A stretch of 64,000 bases of DNA from Palaemon carinicauda (lineage: Eukaryota; Arthropoda; Malacostraca; Decapoda; Palaemonidae). The notes under the pieces were generated by a model. The model saw only the letters and a program-made list of their open reading frames with translations, did no database searches and was not told the DNA's origin. The stretch covers positions 53,176,702 to 53,240,701 of the forward strand of contig NC_090768.1 in assembly GCF_036898095.1 (NCBI RefSeq), in the 5' to 3' direction. Of this stretch, positions 43,401 to 47,330 are shown piece by piece; the first letter of the stretch is position 1; each line of letters starts with the position of its first letter. A program made the position numbers and the translations under genes.

Positions 43401-45351
43401 CCATTTACGACGTTAAAGGAATTGATATGGGCACTGGCTTGGTCCGATACAAAGCAGAGGTAGATTTTGATGGCCGGGAATTAACACGGGGTTATTTAGA
43501 CAAACAGGACTTGGATTCTTTGTTAAAGGTACTGTCCCAATTTCTATATTCTTATGAGCGAGGTACTCATTCTCCGGTTTTTATGTTTATTTTATAGTCA
43601 TCGTTTTACTGAGCTTATATTAAAGTACTTGACCTTGAATATAAGGTGTTAAGATGCCCTTTCTTAAATTTTATTCATAGCCAATTCCATAAGTTTCAAT
43701 TTCAATGGGCCCCTGATGTTTCTCTGTTGGAAGTACAGTGTTGTACTTATTTGTTGAAATTCTCATTTCAAAGGTTATTTGTAAGTTGTGGCAGGTTTGT
43801 TGTAAACACAGTACTGTACAGTACTCTATTGTTAAAATTCTCATTCAAAAGATTATTGGTAAGGTAGGGCAGGTCTTTAACATTCCTTGACATAAGTGCA
43901 TGAGTTGTTGTAGACTTTCCAAGTGATGTTTCAACGTAAAAAATATTTTTTATACTAATAAGGATTTTTTTATTACTTTACAGGAGATGCAGTCTTTGAA
44001 AACTGCTGAAGAATTAGAAGCATTTATGCTTAAACATGGAGAAAATATTGTTGATAGTCTAGGAGCAGAAGTGGATCGCATTGAGAAAATTCTTAAGGTA
44101 TGGTTTCTGATTACGTAAGTGTAGACTTTGAAACCTGAGTAATAGAGAAGGTTTAATGCTGATGACTTTTTGCTTTATAAAACTTCCAAGGGACTGTAGA
44201 AGTATTTATAAGAATATCTTTCTTAATTTTAGTGTGTTCCATCAATTCACTCGAGTATCATTAAGGTACCTAGGGTGGCCGCTGAGGTAGCGCCTATAGG
44301 GGAGTTAGCATACGAAGCTTCATTTTTGGTGGATAATGGGGGAGGGTGGACTGTGGTCCCCTAGCAGTATCAACCAAACTCAGCTGAGTCCCTTGTCAGG
44401 CAGGGAGGAATGATGAGAGAAAAAATCACCTTTTTTTTTATGTTGGCTACCTCCCAAAAGGGGGGAAAGTACCATGGTAGATAGAGATAGAGATTATAAA
44501 GTAATTTGAATACTGATACTCTGGGAAAAGGACTGGATTTGTTCATGAATGTGTTAGTGATTTGTTTCTTGTCTGACCTAACTGGAATGGTAAGTCTGGA
44601 AAGCTTCTTCGACGCATTCATCCTAGGTTAAGTTAGGTCAGGTTCTCGAATAGAACCACTTTGCTGGAAGTTATTTGTCATTTTGATAAGTTTTGCTTTT
44701 GGAGAATTTTGCATTTAAAATTATTATCTAAAACCAGTTGTTTCCACAGAGTTTCCATTTTGTCAAAATTATGTGAACTGTGTTGTAAGGGAAACATTTT
44801 TTAATAGTGGTATCTATTTTAGAATGTTTTTGTAATATAGAAAAGTTATAAATGTCTTCAGCCAAGTTATAAGACCAGAAGAATATCTCATTGCTCTGGT
44901 TGAAATACTTTACCCATTCTGTGTGCACAGTTTTAGTGGTGAGACATATAATGTTAACCCTTTTACCCCCAATGGACGTACTGGTACGTTTCACAAAACT
45001 CATCCCTTTACCCCCATGGGCGTACTGGTACGTCCTTGCAAAAAACTGCTATTTACATTTTTTTTGCATATTTTTTATAACTTTATGAGAAACTTGAGGC
45101 ATTTTCCAAAAGAATGAGACCAACTTGACCTCTCTATGACAAAAATTAAGGCTTTTAGAGTAATTTAAAAAAGAAATATTGCAAAATGTGCTTGAAAAAG
45201 AAATTGCCTGGGGTTTAAGGGTTGGAAAGTTCCAAATAGCTTGGGGGTAAAAGGGTTAATGGTTTGAGGTGCTCTTTTATAATAAGAGATTTACTTCTCT
45301 TTTCAGAAAAGTCATCCTGAGATTCGACATTGTGATTTAGAGATTCTCTAA
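4383..45351 (+). CDS. SLC30A9: SLC30A9/ZnT9 mitochondrial zinc transporter, 12 exons, complete
   Basis: The spliced product is 560 aa: 4383-4464, 5303-5518, 13711-13912, 21918-21997, 22536-22668, 24632-24770, 34754-34891, 36870-36999, 41732-41942, 43336-43528, 43984-44097, 45307-45351. The family is a cation-diffusion-facilitator of mitochondria, linked to zinc export. Visible: basic presequence-like N terminus (MYPRVFSMLKYGARKR); ZnT9-type domain with VYWRKDVEAK (about 157-167); about six membrane segments from about 229 to 442; HSFAD (H264, D268) in TM2; HPYG before TM3; LLEDLAA (E388, D389) in TM5, where most ZnTs have His..Asp and ZnT9 proteins have Glu-Asp; and a C-terminal domain ending HCDLEIL like human. 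The start was chosen because the ATG lies 8 nt after an acceptor and opens the presequence. Three sense DIRS elements sit in its introns. Confidence 0.95.
4506..4815 (+). mobile_element. piggyBac-like MITE, copy 1
   Basis: TTAA at both borders (4506-4509, 4812-4815), inverted ends starting CCCTTTTACC. About 310 bp, non-coding, with GGACGTACCGGTACGTCC near the left end and a T-rich centre. TTAA target and CCC-start ends are characteristic of piggyBac-type elements. Lies in intron 1, about 40 bp after exon 1. Confidence 0.8.
4816..5302 (+). other. Remainder of intron 1
   Basis: AT-rich, non-coding; ends with the pyrimidine-rich acceptor of exon 2. Minus-strand frames here are shadows of exon 2. 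Confidence 0.6.
5303..5518 (+). CDS. SLC30A9: SLC30A9 exon 2
   Basis: Residues 28-99. Acceptor GCATTTCAG, donor GTACTC (weak). It encodes a low-complexity, poorly conserved linker (SSTGHKVLPWKELSRPQ ... SRLKEAVIK) that corresponds to the variable region of human SLC30A9 before the conserved N-terminal domain. Phase 1 in and out. The left end of DIRS-1 starts only about 38 bp after the donor. Confidence 0.85.
5557..5730 (+). repeat. DIRS-1 left inverted terminal repeat
   Basis: The sequence TTTTCAATATTAATCTTACC and the following about 130 bp (GTAGCTGTCAACTCTGTTGC..., GCGATCGCTATACAGG) are the reverse complement of 12015-12175. The outermost part is also complementary to the first half of the ICR at 11881-11920. 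Left boundary 5557 is the first base of that ICR match. Confidence 0.85.
5931..6880 (+). other. DIRS-1 non-coding leader between Gag start and Gag body
   Basis: After ATGGCCGACCCTTCCCTTAG (MADPSL) the frame closes quickly. The next about 1 kb is AT-rich and non-coding, with a GA-microsatellite at 6517-6541, repeated 'AGTCTCT..GGGGAGAA' phrases, and a 5S rRNA-like segment at 6136-6161. The same arrangement is present in DIRS-2 and DIRS-3. It ends near TTGCGTGTTTCAG (6825-6837), which resembles a 3' splice site. Confidence 0.6.
6902..9150 (+). pseudogene. DIRS-1 Gag-like region, broken
   Basis: The genuine frame begins NVAFEGSSVRASCSPSLGPL, matching the Gag of DIRS-4 (VVEGASARSCRSPSLRPLSS) and continuing with QAQGRSNVEGL. 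Further pieces follow in shifted frames. A minisatellite occupies 7605-8510, and a later segment, DAVRQPRQPDKE..VDSSQTVQQYHDLVS (about 9015-9150), parallels DIRS-2 VDSSQTVKQLHDVAS. No zinc finger is present. Frame shifts inside the repeats and the direct junction to the RT remnant show it is dead. Long frames on the other strand here are shadows of the repeat. Confidence 0.65.
7605..8510 (+). repeat. 42-bp and 21-bp minisatellite in DIRS-1 Gag
   Basis: About 18 copies of a 42-bp unit encode PPQPMRQEPHAMRQ or close variants. They are followed from about 8375 by about six copies of a 21-bp unit encoding HEPHPMQ. The period is a multiple of three, so the peptide repeats in frame, except where a short GAGGAGCCTCATGCTATG duplication (about 7828, 8010, 8070, 8256) shifts the frame. 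The array is rich in Met, Pro, Gln and His. Confidence 0.9.
9160..9421 (+). pseudogene. DIRS-1 reverse transcriptase, C-terminal remnant
   Basis: The frame resumes at DDWLLRAPTSRRCLEILR, the second half of the YLDD catalytic box, and continues with LTKELGLLVNFEESQLVPSQ and SLGMDLQSRAFRAFPS, the conserved RT thumb of DIRS elements. DIRS-4 has the same order (YLDDWLIRASSADCC ... YLGMEIHSRSFRAFPS). Everything N-terminal to the YLDD box, including the first catalytic Asp region, is missing because of the deletion joining Gag to DDWLL. Inactive. Confidence 0.75.
9422..11494 (+). pseudogene. DIRS-1 RNase H, post-RNase H block and tyrosine recombinase
   Basis: One frame runs to 11025 with two nonsense codons (TAG at 9895-9897 and about 10108-10110). 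RNase H: FSDASDTGWGATLDG, NCKELLAVHLAL, DSDNTTALAYISKQGG, NVMADRFSRKGQ. The next block has TIDLFATSIT and YAFPPFKIVN; this DIRS region has been compared to a methyltransferase, unproven here. The recombinase starts near 10420 (ERLSRARGFSKEA), with IKGYRSMLAAVFRH and catalytic Arg in AKRVSEIHA. A frameshift near 11010 moves the rest, HEVR (H-x-x-R), FASFYLKDV (Tyr) and LGPFVATNAVV, to another frame ending at 11494. Catalytic residues are conserved but the frame is broken. Confidence 0.85.
11495..11880 (+). other. DIRS-1 3' untranslated segment
   Basis: Non-coding sequence between the recombinase end and the ICR. It is closely related to 20318-20717 of DIRS-2 (shared GGTTGT.CGG..GGCTAAGAAGCCTT, GTTGCAGCCCTT.ATACTTCAG and CCACC..CCT.GGGTGTGAAT). 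Confidence 0.7.
11881..11971 (+). repeat. DIRS-1 internal complementary region (ICR)
   Basis: 11881-11920 is complementary to the left terminus (5557-5600, one mismatch around CGAC/CGAT). 11921-11971 is a perfect complement of the right terminus (12158-12210). The join of two end-complements is the DIRS signature, thought to template circular DNA by bringing both ends together. Confidence 0.9.
12015..12210 (+). repeat. DIRS-1 right inverted terminal repeat
   Basis: Reverse complement of the left repeat as far as CTTACCCGAT/ATCGGGTAAG, followed by a right-end-specific TATATTCAAAAATTTATTTT that matches only the ICR. The last matched base is 12210. Confidence 0.85.
12272..12311. repeat. (ATT)n microsatellite
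   Basis: An interrupted ATT/TTA tract directly abutting the inverted-repeat element at 12312. Confidence 0.9.
12312..13268. repeat. (ATT)n-flanked inverted-repeat element, full-length copy
   Basis: The left end CTAGCTAAGCTGCAACC and the right end (complement of the same, reading GCTGTAGCTTAGCAAG at 13249-13264) define a roughly 950-bp element with about 130-bp inverted arms. The interior holds conserved non-coding phrases such as CAATCATTGTTCTCTAGTC (complement-related to 2030) and GCCATAGCCTCTGTACC (complement-related to 2000 and identical in type to 48030). Both ends abut ATT/TAA tracts. No protein was recognised; the short frames inside are not supported. Confidence 0.75.
13320..13612 (-). 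pseudogene. LINE reverse-transcriptase C-terminal fragment
   Basis: The minus-strand frame 13591-13340 reads FEYCSPVWSSTAKSHLNLL followed by NLQSIKFLIPD and SVSSLCMS. This is the conserved region after the RT palm in jockey/CR1-like non-LTR retrotransposons, whose usual phrase is 'EYCSPVWSSAA..HL.LLD'. It is 5'-truncated with no catalytic box and ends abruptly at both sides. Inactive fragment in intron 2. Confidence 0.65.
13711..13912 (+). CDS. SLC30A9: SLC30A9 exon 3
   Basis: Residues 100-166. Acceptor TTGTTTCAG, donor GTAAGT. It encodes the most conserved part of the N-terminal domain: NFITAIRAMSEFLLKPSDLE, RRSPFENEP and VYWRKDVEAK, which align to human NNFITGVRAINEFCLKSSDLE, RRRSPHED and VYLRSDVEAK. 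It ends in phase 2 after AA; exon 4 supplies the third base of the Lys codon. Confidence 0.97.
13913..14688 (+). other. Start of intron 3, no gene
   Basis: AT-rich intron sequence. GATTCGAATCCC at about 14012-14023 matches a tRNA B-box and may be a decayed tRNA-derived SINE, but no A-box is convincing. Otherwise nothing recognised. Confidence 0.4.
15059..16050 (+). other. DIRS-2 non-coding leader with 5S-like box
   Basis: ATGGCCGACCCTTCCCTTAG closes after about 11 codons (MADPSLRQKCV, stop). About 1 kb of non-coding sequence follows, with AACCGAAGTTAAACAACG..TTGAGCCC at 15275-15300, GA tract at 15676-15689, and TTGCGTGCTTCAG at about 15993-16005. It is collinear with the leaders of DIRS-1 and DIRS-3 but not with DIRS-4. 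Confidence 0.6.
16077..17775 (+). pseudogene. DIRS-2 Gag-like region, broken
   Basis: Pieces in several frames: SCRSPSPGPL-type start as in DIRS-1/4, a central ERQPPHSR..VVVDSSQTVKQLHDVASWS segment (16844-17134), and the Gag C-terminal LGVPASAQIDFSNLIDSPWR (17552 on), which matches DIRS-4 LGFPSSAQGDFSSLVDSS. A 66-bp direct duplication at 16949-17080 repeats APVVVDS.QTVKQLHDVAS. Multiple frameshifts; inactive. Confidence 0.65.
16949..17080 (+). repeat. 66-bp tandem duplication in DIRS-2 Gag
   Basis: Two near-identical copies (starts at 16949 and 17015), in frame (22 codons each). A likely seed for the longer minisatellites seen in DIRS-1 and DIRS-5. Confidence 0.9.
17840..20317 (+). pseudogene. 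DIRS-2 RT fragment, RNase H, post-RNase H block and recombinase
   Basis: RT begins MVSLDLQEAYFHIPIHPD (Asp of motif A, about 17909), reads YQFR, then jumps to LYWDDWLLRAS: the palm between is deleted and the Leu of YLDD is Trp. RNase H: GATLDG, NGKELLPVHLAL, NSDNTTTLAYISKQGG, NVLADCLSRRGQ. Next block: TIDLFASSLTKRLP and YAFPPFKIVN. Recombinase: ERLSRARGFSKEA (about 19258), IKGYRSMLASVFRH, catalytic Arg in AKRVSELHA, then a frameshift near 19780, HEVR (about 20107), FASFYLKDV (Tyr) and LGPFVAASAVV, ending 20317. At least four frame breaks; not functional. Closest relative in the window is DIRS-1. Confidence 0.85.
20718..20811 (+). repeat. DIRS-2 internal complementary region
   Basis: The first half (20718-20758) is complementary to the left end at 14690-14735. 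The second half (20759-20811) is complementary to the right end at about 20999-21051. Same layout as in DIRS-1, with a different terminal sequence (ATATATTCACCGG). Confidence 0.9.
21052..21917 (+). other. End of intron 3, no supported gene
   Basis: Contains T-rich tracts. An open frame at 21370-21768 (132 codons) has no recognisable domain, no splice context and unremarkable composition. It is treated as chance. Confidence 0.5.
21918..21997 (+). CDS. SLC30A9: SLC30A9 exon 4
   Basis: Residues 167-193. Acceptor TTTTTCAG, donor GTAAGA at 21998 (a GTGGTA three bases earlier is a weaker alternative that would break the phase). Encodes AIQVWGGLDVIEKEKSKRG, aligning to human SLEVWGSPEALAREKK, and a basic stretch. 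Small exon between two large introns. Confidence 0.93.
22175..22484 (-). mobile_element. piggyBac-like MITE, copy 2
   Basis: TTAA flanks on both sides (22175-22178, 22481-22484), with inverted ends starting CCCTTTTACC. Minus orientation relative to copy 1. The palindromic GGACGTACCGGTACGTCC is present near the right edge. Non-coding, about 310 bp, in intron 4. Confidence 0.8.
22536..22668 (+). CDS. SLC30A9: SLC30A9 exon 5
   Basis: Residues 194-237. Acceptor TTTTGCAG, donor GTGAGT. Reads IFHVKDIQSEYGPEQRSEFD then RPLRPRSSGLDASGKVVWAAV, the last part opening TM1 (human GKVVMVAIC). The region before it is a variable acidic/basic linker. Ends in phase 2 inside an Ile codon. Confidence 0.93.
22735..22915 (-). 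repeat. (ATT)n-flanked inverted-repeat family, one end
   Basis: The complement of the family's left end: ends GGTTGTAGTTTAGCTACTAC followed by an AAT tract (22909-22924), with GAGCCCTTGGGCTTATAGCAT upstream. No partner arm is present. Confidence 0.7.
23490..24240 (+). pseudogene. Degenerate LINE reverse transcriptase
   Basis: Shifted frames read VHQGSELSLLLVIV, a degraded GTPWSYFLQ (ancestral 'PWELLFADD' box), EVVEMFKWKKGGLESRRLKI and later IDGKELQEVEHFCYLRNKLD. This is the order of palm, catalytic box and C-terminal 'FCYLGD' region in a common invertebrate non-LTR family. The Asp-Asp pair is lost and stops are frequent. A relic within intron 5. Confidence 0.6.
24632..24770 (+). CDS. SLC30A9: SLC30A9 exon 6 (TM1-TM2, HxxxD)
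   Basis: Residues 238-284. Acceptor TTTTTTACAG, donor GTATGA. Encodes NGANFIMKLGAWAFTGSYSL, FAEALHSFADVANQ and AYGIHKSNQ. H264 and D268 form the TM2 metal-site motif of the family; the human exon reads EAIHSLSDTCNQ. Ends in phase 0. Confidence 0.97.
24771..25475 (+). other. Start of intron 6, no gene
   Basis: AT-rich, non-coding; no repeat of note was recognised. Confidence 0.5.
25476..25680 (+). repeat. DIRS-5 left inverted terminal repeat
   Basis: 25476-25519 (TTTGTTCCGTAACCGAAATA...) is a perfect complement of 33014-33057 in the ICR. 25521-25680, including TAGTTAGCGGGGGG and GGGTAGCTAGC, is the reverse complement of about 33150-33310. Confidence 0.9.
27300..27405 (+). repeat. 18-bp tandem repeat
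   Basis: About six copies of a unit reading GCTCGTCAGCGATCATCA, encoding ARQRSS in one frame. Confidence 0.9.
27485..27790 (+). repeat. 34-bp tandem array
   Basis: About nine near-identical copies of a unit beginning AACTGCGGATGCTGATCGCC. The period is not divisible by three, so the frame rotates. Low divergence suggests recent homogenisation or expansion. Confidence 0.9.
27786..28322 (+). repeat. 134-bp higher-order tandem array
   Basis: Four copies with starts at 27786, 27920, 28054 and 28188, exactly 134 bp apart. Each contains CAACCCTGAACGATTGCCCG and CTGCTCGCCATCG and is built from degenerate versions of the 34-bp unit. A CRISPR array is excluded because there are no unique spacers. 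Confidence 0.92.
28378..28590 (+). repeat. 24-bp GC-rich array encoding RDRSPA repeats
   Basis: Units of CGCCTGCGCGCCCGCGCGAT and variants, about nine copies, read PRDRSPAR in one frame. Locally very GC-rich compared with the surrounding intron. Confidence 0.85.
29700..30378 (+). pseudogene. DIRS-5 RT relic
   Basis: LDRKDGYFQFPFHPSSRVLVEF at about 30015-30080 matches RT motif A of DIRS elements (DIRS-4: SIDLQDAHFHIPIHPS), retaining the first Asp. Further on LPLPQHLEYLAMIL (about 30333-30374) is the RT thumb motif (DIRS-4: LYLGMEIHS). No YLDD box remains. The frame changes between the two motifs and stops occur. Confidence 0.65.
30379..30484 (+). pseudogene. 5S rRNA pseudogene inside DIRS-5
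   Basis: About 106 nt in 5S order: ACCACGTTGGAAACCCCG, CTTCTCGTCCG, AGGTTAAGCAACGTCG (box A region), then, after a gap of about 12 nt compared with normal 5S, GTACTTGGATGGGTGACC (box C), ACCTGGGGA and a decayed 3' end. A normal animal 5S is about 120 nt. The flanks are DIRS-5 coding sequence (EYLAMIL to the left, FRFTVARLRRVAV to the right). Lacking part of the internal promoter, it is probably silent. It could be a retroposed 5S copy or the head of a 5S-derived SINE. Confidence 0.8.
30485..32540 (+). pseudogene. DIRS-5 RNase H region and recombinase relic
   Basis: Much of it is too decayed to assign by eye. The C-terminal recombinase stretch is clear: VLQAGVWKRLMTFAARFLQG, VTHRSLDTFS and, in an overlapping frame, SVVATQQLV (about 32400-32540), matching the remnant at 2650-2790. 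The position of the Tyr nucleophile in DIRS-1 (FASFYL) is Phe here (FAARFL). Numerous stops. A G-run at 30831-30842 marks a local slippage site. Confidence 0.6.
33014..33115 (+). repeat. DIRS-5 internal complementary region
   Basis: 33014-33057 is complementary to the left end (25476-25519) without mismatch. 33058-33115 is complementary to the right end (33311-33370). Same arrangement as in DIRS-1, 2 and 3, although the sequence is unrelated. Confidence 0.9.
33120..33372 (+). repeat. DIRS-5 right inverted terminal repeat
   Basis: Reverse complement of the left repeat from GTGAAAGTGAGTATTCACC to GTAATACCCTTTGTAAATAG, then the right-end-specific GGTTTGTATGGTTAGGAAAA tail. The end is blurred by a T run at 33370-33380. 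Confidence 0.85.
33540..34215 (-). pseudogene. LINE reverse transcriptase fragment
   Basis: On the minus strand: GLDWIGSRKLADLEYDDDDV then LISRTPQDLQ, a stop, LLTRMHEISHEIGLMINRRK. The LEYADD-type box with flanking LADL and LISxTPxDLQ is the catalytic core of a common crustacean non-LTR retrotransposon; here Ala is replaced and an extra Asp codon is present. A small CATACATA duplication and stops interrupt it. Antisense to SLC30A9, in intron 6. Related to the fragment at 42665. Confidence 0.75.
34345..34651 (+). mobile_element. piggyBac-like MITE, copy 3
   Basis: The right flank is TTAA; the left flank has decayed to ATAA. Inverted ends CCCTTTTACCCCCA / TGGGGGTAAAAGGG. Carries GGACGTACCGGTACGTCC. 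In intron 6, about 100 bp before exon 7. Confidence 0.8.
34754..34891 (+). CDS. SLC30A9: SLC30A9 exon 7 (TM3)
   Basis: Residues 285-330. Acceptor TTTTCTCAG, donor GTATGT. Begins QADLIHPYGYTTMRYVSSLI, aligning to human DPSHPYGFSNMRYISSLI, and continues with GAMIFCVGAGLSFQHGI. The HPYG motif is conserved across the family. Phase 0 both sides, so this 46-codon exon could be skipped without a frameshift. Confidence 0.97.
34892..36869 (+). other. Intron 7
   Basis: No gene. A degenerate 128-bp tandem duplication (TAGTAGACTTCAAAGG at 35781 and 35909, each followed by GTAGGTATAAAAAA) lies at 35781-36060. At 36625-36690 is a copy, on the minus strand, of the family seen at 1432 (CAGAAATAGATTTTTAAT, ACGTCAAAATCCC). 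Confidence 0.55.
36870..36999 (+). CDS. SLC30A9: SLC30A9 exon 8 (TM4)
   Basis: Residues 331-373. Acceptor TACTTAGCAG, donor GTACGT. Reads VMPLYWAFYILGGSLITEGG, TLLMAAHSIRKGAIAQQMTF, aligning to human WAYCILAGSLVSEGATLLVA. The Glu in SLITEG is conserved. The C-terminal part is a basic loop. Confidence 0.96.
37000..39957 (+). other. Intron 8, first part
   Basis: AT-rich with no supported coding sequence. 38320-38835 is GC-richer, non-coding, and ends in GTTAGGAAAAATACAAATTA (about 38799-38818), the right-end sequence of DIRS-5-type elements, so it is probably a terminal remnant. A splice-like 96-nt segment at 38044-38139 (AG..GTAATC) would introduce a stop if included and is not annotated. Confidence 0.45.
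39958..40240 (+). mobile_element. piggyBac-like MITE, copy 4 (3'-truncated)
   Basis: Left TTAA and CCCTTTTACCC present; GGACGTACCGGTACGTCC present. The right inverted end is missing: sequence breaks after GGGTCGGAAATTTACAAA and a GC-richer segment begins. Confidence 0.75.
40241..40790 (+). other. GC-richer insert of unknown origin
   Basis: About 550 bp, clearly less AT-rich than the surrounding intron, directly abutting the broken end of MITE copy 4. It contains an open stretch with QHAVDLQQARHTQSAVSTRQ but no recognised domain. Composition and position suggest a transposon fragment, possibly from a Gag region; not certain. Confidence 0.35.
40895..41590 (+). repeat. 32-bp tandem array of 3' splice-site-like units
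   Basis: About 22 copies of a 32-bp unit. Its two overlapping ends are ATCTGTGTCAAGGGTTTG and TTTGYCTGTTATTTTCAG. Each unit ends in a pyrimidine-rich TTTTCAG. Copies differ by single substitutions (GGG/GTG/GGC, TTTGCC/TTTGTC, TTAT/TAAT). All three forward frames are open because 32 is not a multiple of three and no unit contains a stop; the long frames are therefore an artefact. It lies in intron 8, ending about 140 bp before exon 9. Both flanks carry related single copies (CAGATCT..GTCAATGGTTTGT at 40889 and 41674). Confidence 0.95.
41732..41942 (+). CDS. SLC30A9: SLC30A9 exon 9 (TM5-TM6)
   Basis: Residues 374-443. Acceptor TCTATTTCCAG, donor GTAAGT. Encodes LRGQDPSVNVVLLEDLAAVL, GLTSITGSHIPDAVG and SGFIIYTNTAALVGR, close to human ESRDPSTNVILLEDTAAVLGV and IYTNTEALLGR. 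E388 and D389 take the place of the usual TM5 His..Asp motif, as in other ZnT9 proteins. The acceptor used is the last of about 23 similar AGs upstream. Confidence 0.97.
41943..42660 (+). other. Start of intron 9, no gene
   Basis: AT-rich. A tract rich in 'AAGGTCAAGGTCAAG' phrases (42268-42300) is simple-sequence-like. Nothing coding was recognised. Confidence 0.45.
42665..43200 (-). pseudogene. LINE fragment, related to 33540-34215
   Basis: Shares long stretches with the fragment at 33540 (CATTCAACTCC, AGGGCTTTGTT, TTTCATTGT.ATACCA, TTCCATTGCATA), but covers more of the downstream part and lacks the catalytic box. It is antisense to the host gene and interrupted by a small internal deletion. 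Inactive. Confidence 0.65.
43336..43528 (+). CDS. SLC30A9: SLC30A9 exon 10
   Basis: Residues 444-508. Acceptor TTATTCCAG, donor GTACTG. Start of the C-terminal cytosolic/matrix domain: SIPQHRLQKINDELERDVLI, RAIYDVKGIDMGTGLVRYKA, EVDFDGRELTRGYLDKQDLD. Human: VRAIHDVKATDLGLGKVRFKAEVDFDG. Confidence 0.97.
43984..44097 (+). CDS. SLC30A9: SLC30A9 exon 11
   Basis: Residues 509-546. Acceptor CTTTACAG, donor GTATGG. EMQSLKTAEELEAFMLKHGE then NIVDSLGAEVDRIEKILK; human LETFMLKHGENIIDTLGAEVDRLEKELK. Phase 0 at both ends. Confidence 0.97.
44225..44640. repeat. Possible dispersed repeat in intron 11
   Basis: Contains AACTCAGCTGAGTCCCTTGT and GGCAGGGAGGAATGA, phrases I associate with a decapod repeat tail, but no ends or coding sequence were defined. 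Confidence 0.3.
44954..45259 (+). mobile_element. piggyBac-like MITE, copy 5
   Basis: TTAA on both sides (44954-44957, 45256-45259). Inverted ends CCCTTTTACCCCC / GGGGGTAAAAGGG. The palindrome is slightly altered (GGGCGTACTGGTACGTCC). Only about 47 bp separates it from exon 12, so it occupies the region of the branch point and pyrimidine tract. Confidence 0.85.
45307..45351 (+). CDS. SLC30A9: SLC30A9 exon 12 (last, with stop)
   Basis: Residues 547-560: KSHPEIRHCDLEIL, then TAA at 45349-45351. Human ends NPEVRHVDLEIL. Acceptor CTTTTCAG. The identical last four residues confirm the end of the gene. Confidence 0.97.
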   Translation, partial: KSHPEIRHCDLEIL

Positions 45352-46339
45352 AGAAAAGTATATGGTAATGGCTGGTATGTATTTTTGTACTTAGGATATA
45401 TTGGAGAGATTATCATTTGATATTGTTTTTATTTATGGGTATTGCTTAACATCTGAAGTTTGTATATAACTCATTATGCGTAAAACAAATTACAAAAATA
45501 TTTTTTGTCATTTTTCGTTAGGTGACACTTGTGTCATTAAGTATAGCCAAGATCCTTGGAGCAAGATGTTTTGTGACCATTTTTATCTGGTTCTTCTTTA
45601 ATTCCTGTGTAAAAAGTTTTTAGTCTACTCAAAGTAGTTTTGTACTTTATATTGTAGTTTATAATGTATCTTTATGTCTCATCAGTACTCTTGTAATTCT
45701 CATATTTTGGCACACATGCCTCCCTCTTGTCTCAGTAGTAATAGTAGAACTTTTTCATTTCTTCATTTCTGATTATGCGTACAGCATCATACAAGTAGAA
45801 ACTCCATAAGAGTAATTGTTTGTAGTTTAATATTATAAATAACTTGTTGCAAAGGTAGTTAGAATAGCTATCTTTTTCTTGTAATTCCTTGTTTTAGAAA
45901 ATCATTTGTAATTTGTAACAAGTGAGTAGACATGAAGTAATAAGATGTAAAGGCTTAAGTGCTTGGAGAATTATTGCATATAAGGTAGAAAGTTTTATGA
46001 GAGCAAAGTACCAGTAATAGCAGTAGTCTTGAATCCATATGAAAGTTTTATGAGAGTAAAGTACCAGTAATAGCAGTAGTCGTGAATTCATACGAGTCTG
46101 CGATAAAATATATTTCATAATGTTTAACTTTCTAGCTGTATGTGATTGTTCTCAAGTGTAAACAAGGTTTACAAGATTGATTTAATTCTATGCTTAAAGT
46201 TTTTGTCAATTTTTATTGTAGGTGACCAGTTTTGATCTTATTGCGATCGGTAGCCTACAGTCTAACTGTGATTTAGGATATTAGCTTCTATGGTGATGTA
46301 ATATAATACCTTGATGAAAGTTACTGTTATAAAGTTTTT
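45352..46339 (+). other. SLC30A9 3' UTR and downstream sequence
   Basis: AT-rich. No confident AATAAA signal near the stop was found. An imperfect 53-bp tandem duplication is at 45991-46096 (AGTTTTATGAGAG.AAAGTA). The 3' end of the transcript cannot be placed. Confidence 0.5.
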
Positions 46340-46535
46340 TATAGTCCATTTCCTTTAGCGATGCATATTTGCACCGACTCGCGGCGGTGCCCTTTTAGCT
46401 CGGAAAAGTTTCCTGATCGCTGATTGGTTAGAATTATCTTGTCCAACCAATCAGCGATCCGGAAACTTTTCTGAGCTAAAAGGGCACCGCTGCGAGTCGG
46501 TGCAAATATGCATCGCTAAAAGAAATGGACTATAG
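46340..46535. repeat. Hairpin MITE, copy B
   Basis: Near-perfect palindrome: TATAGTCCATTTCCTTTAGC to its complement at 46515-46535. Same arms as copies A and C (CACCGACTCGC, GTGCCCTTTTAGCTC, GGAAAAGTTTCCTGATCGC). Loop flanked by GATTGGTT / AACCAATC. Confidence 0.85.
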
Positions 46536-47330
46536 AAGTAATAACTTGATAAGCACATGCGATAGCTGTCAAGTCTGTGGCCAAAAGTAATTCAGTACGA
46601 GGATACTCTTGTTGGTAATAGTTGAGTTTCAGGTGTTGAAATAGGAAGTACTGTACTGTAATTATGAAATTCCTTTAGTTTGAAAATGAATAACTGTAAC
46701 TGTGGTGATAACCATTGACCATTTTTAGATAGACAAAATGTTGTTTGCTTTATTTCAGCTGCTGAAAATGCAATTAAAGTAACAGGGAAAAAAGAAAATG
46801 GGAATTGGCCACAACTTAGAAGAAAAGATTTTTTTTAGAGTTATAATTATTGAAATATTTGTCAAGAGAAGTATGATTCAGTTTGTCTCCCATAGTAATT
46901 TTCATTTGTATGTATAACCAACATCTCTGATCACCTGTATATGTATCTCAGTACAGTTTATTGTTTCCAGATATATACAGTCCTCATAGTATAGTTGTAC
47001 ATCGGTATGATACATTTCTGTAAATACACACAAAAATTATGACACCTATTATTAAAAAGTTAATTCTCAGTGAATAATATGTCTTAAGTATATATTATTT
47101 CTATGAAACTCGCTTGATGTTCATATCGCCGCTCTCGCGGAACCTGGTTTGCTACTGATGAGTACCCTAAGACTAAAAAGATTCCAGTTTTCTTTCCTCT
47201 TAGTAGTCTTAGGCCTCTAGTGGAGTGTTTTGAGACAATCTGGTGGTTAATAACAATAATCGCAGCGTGGTTATACATTTGATCCTTTGTTTTTCCAATT
47301 CTCTCATTGCCCTTGCATCGTTAGATCAAC

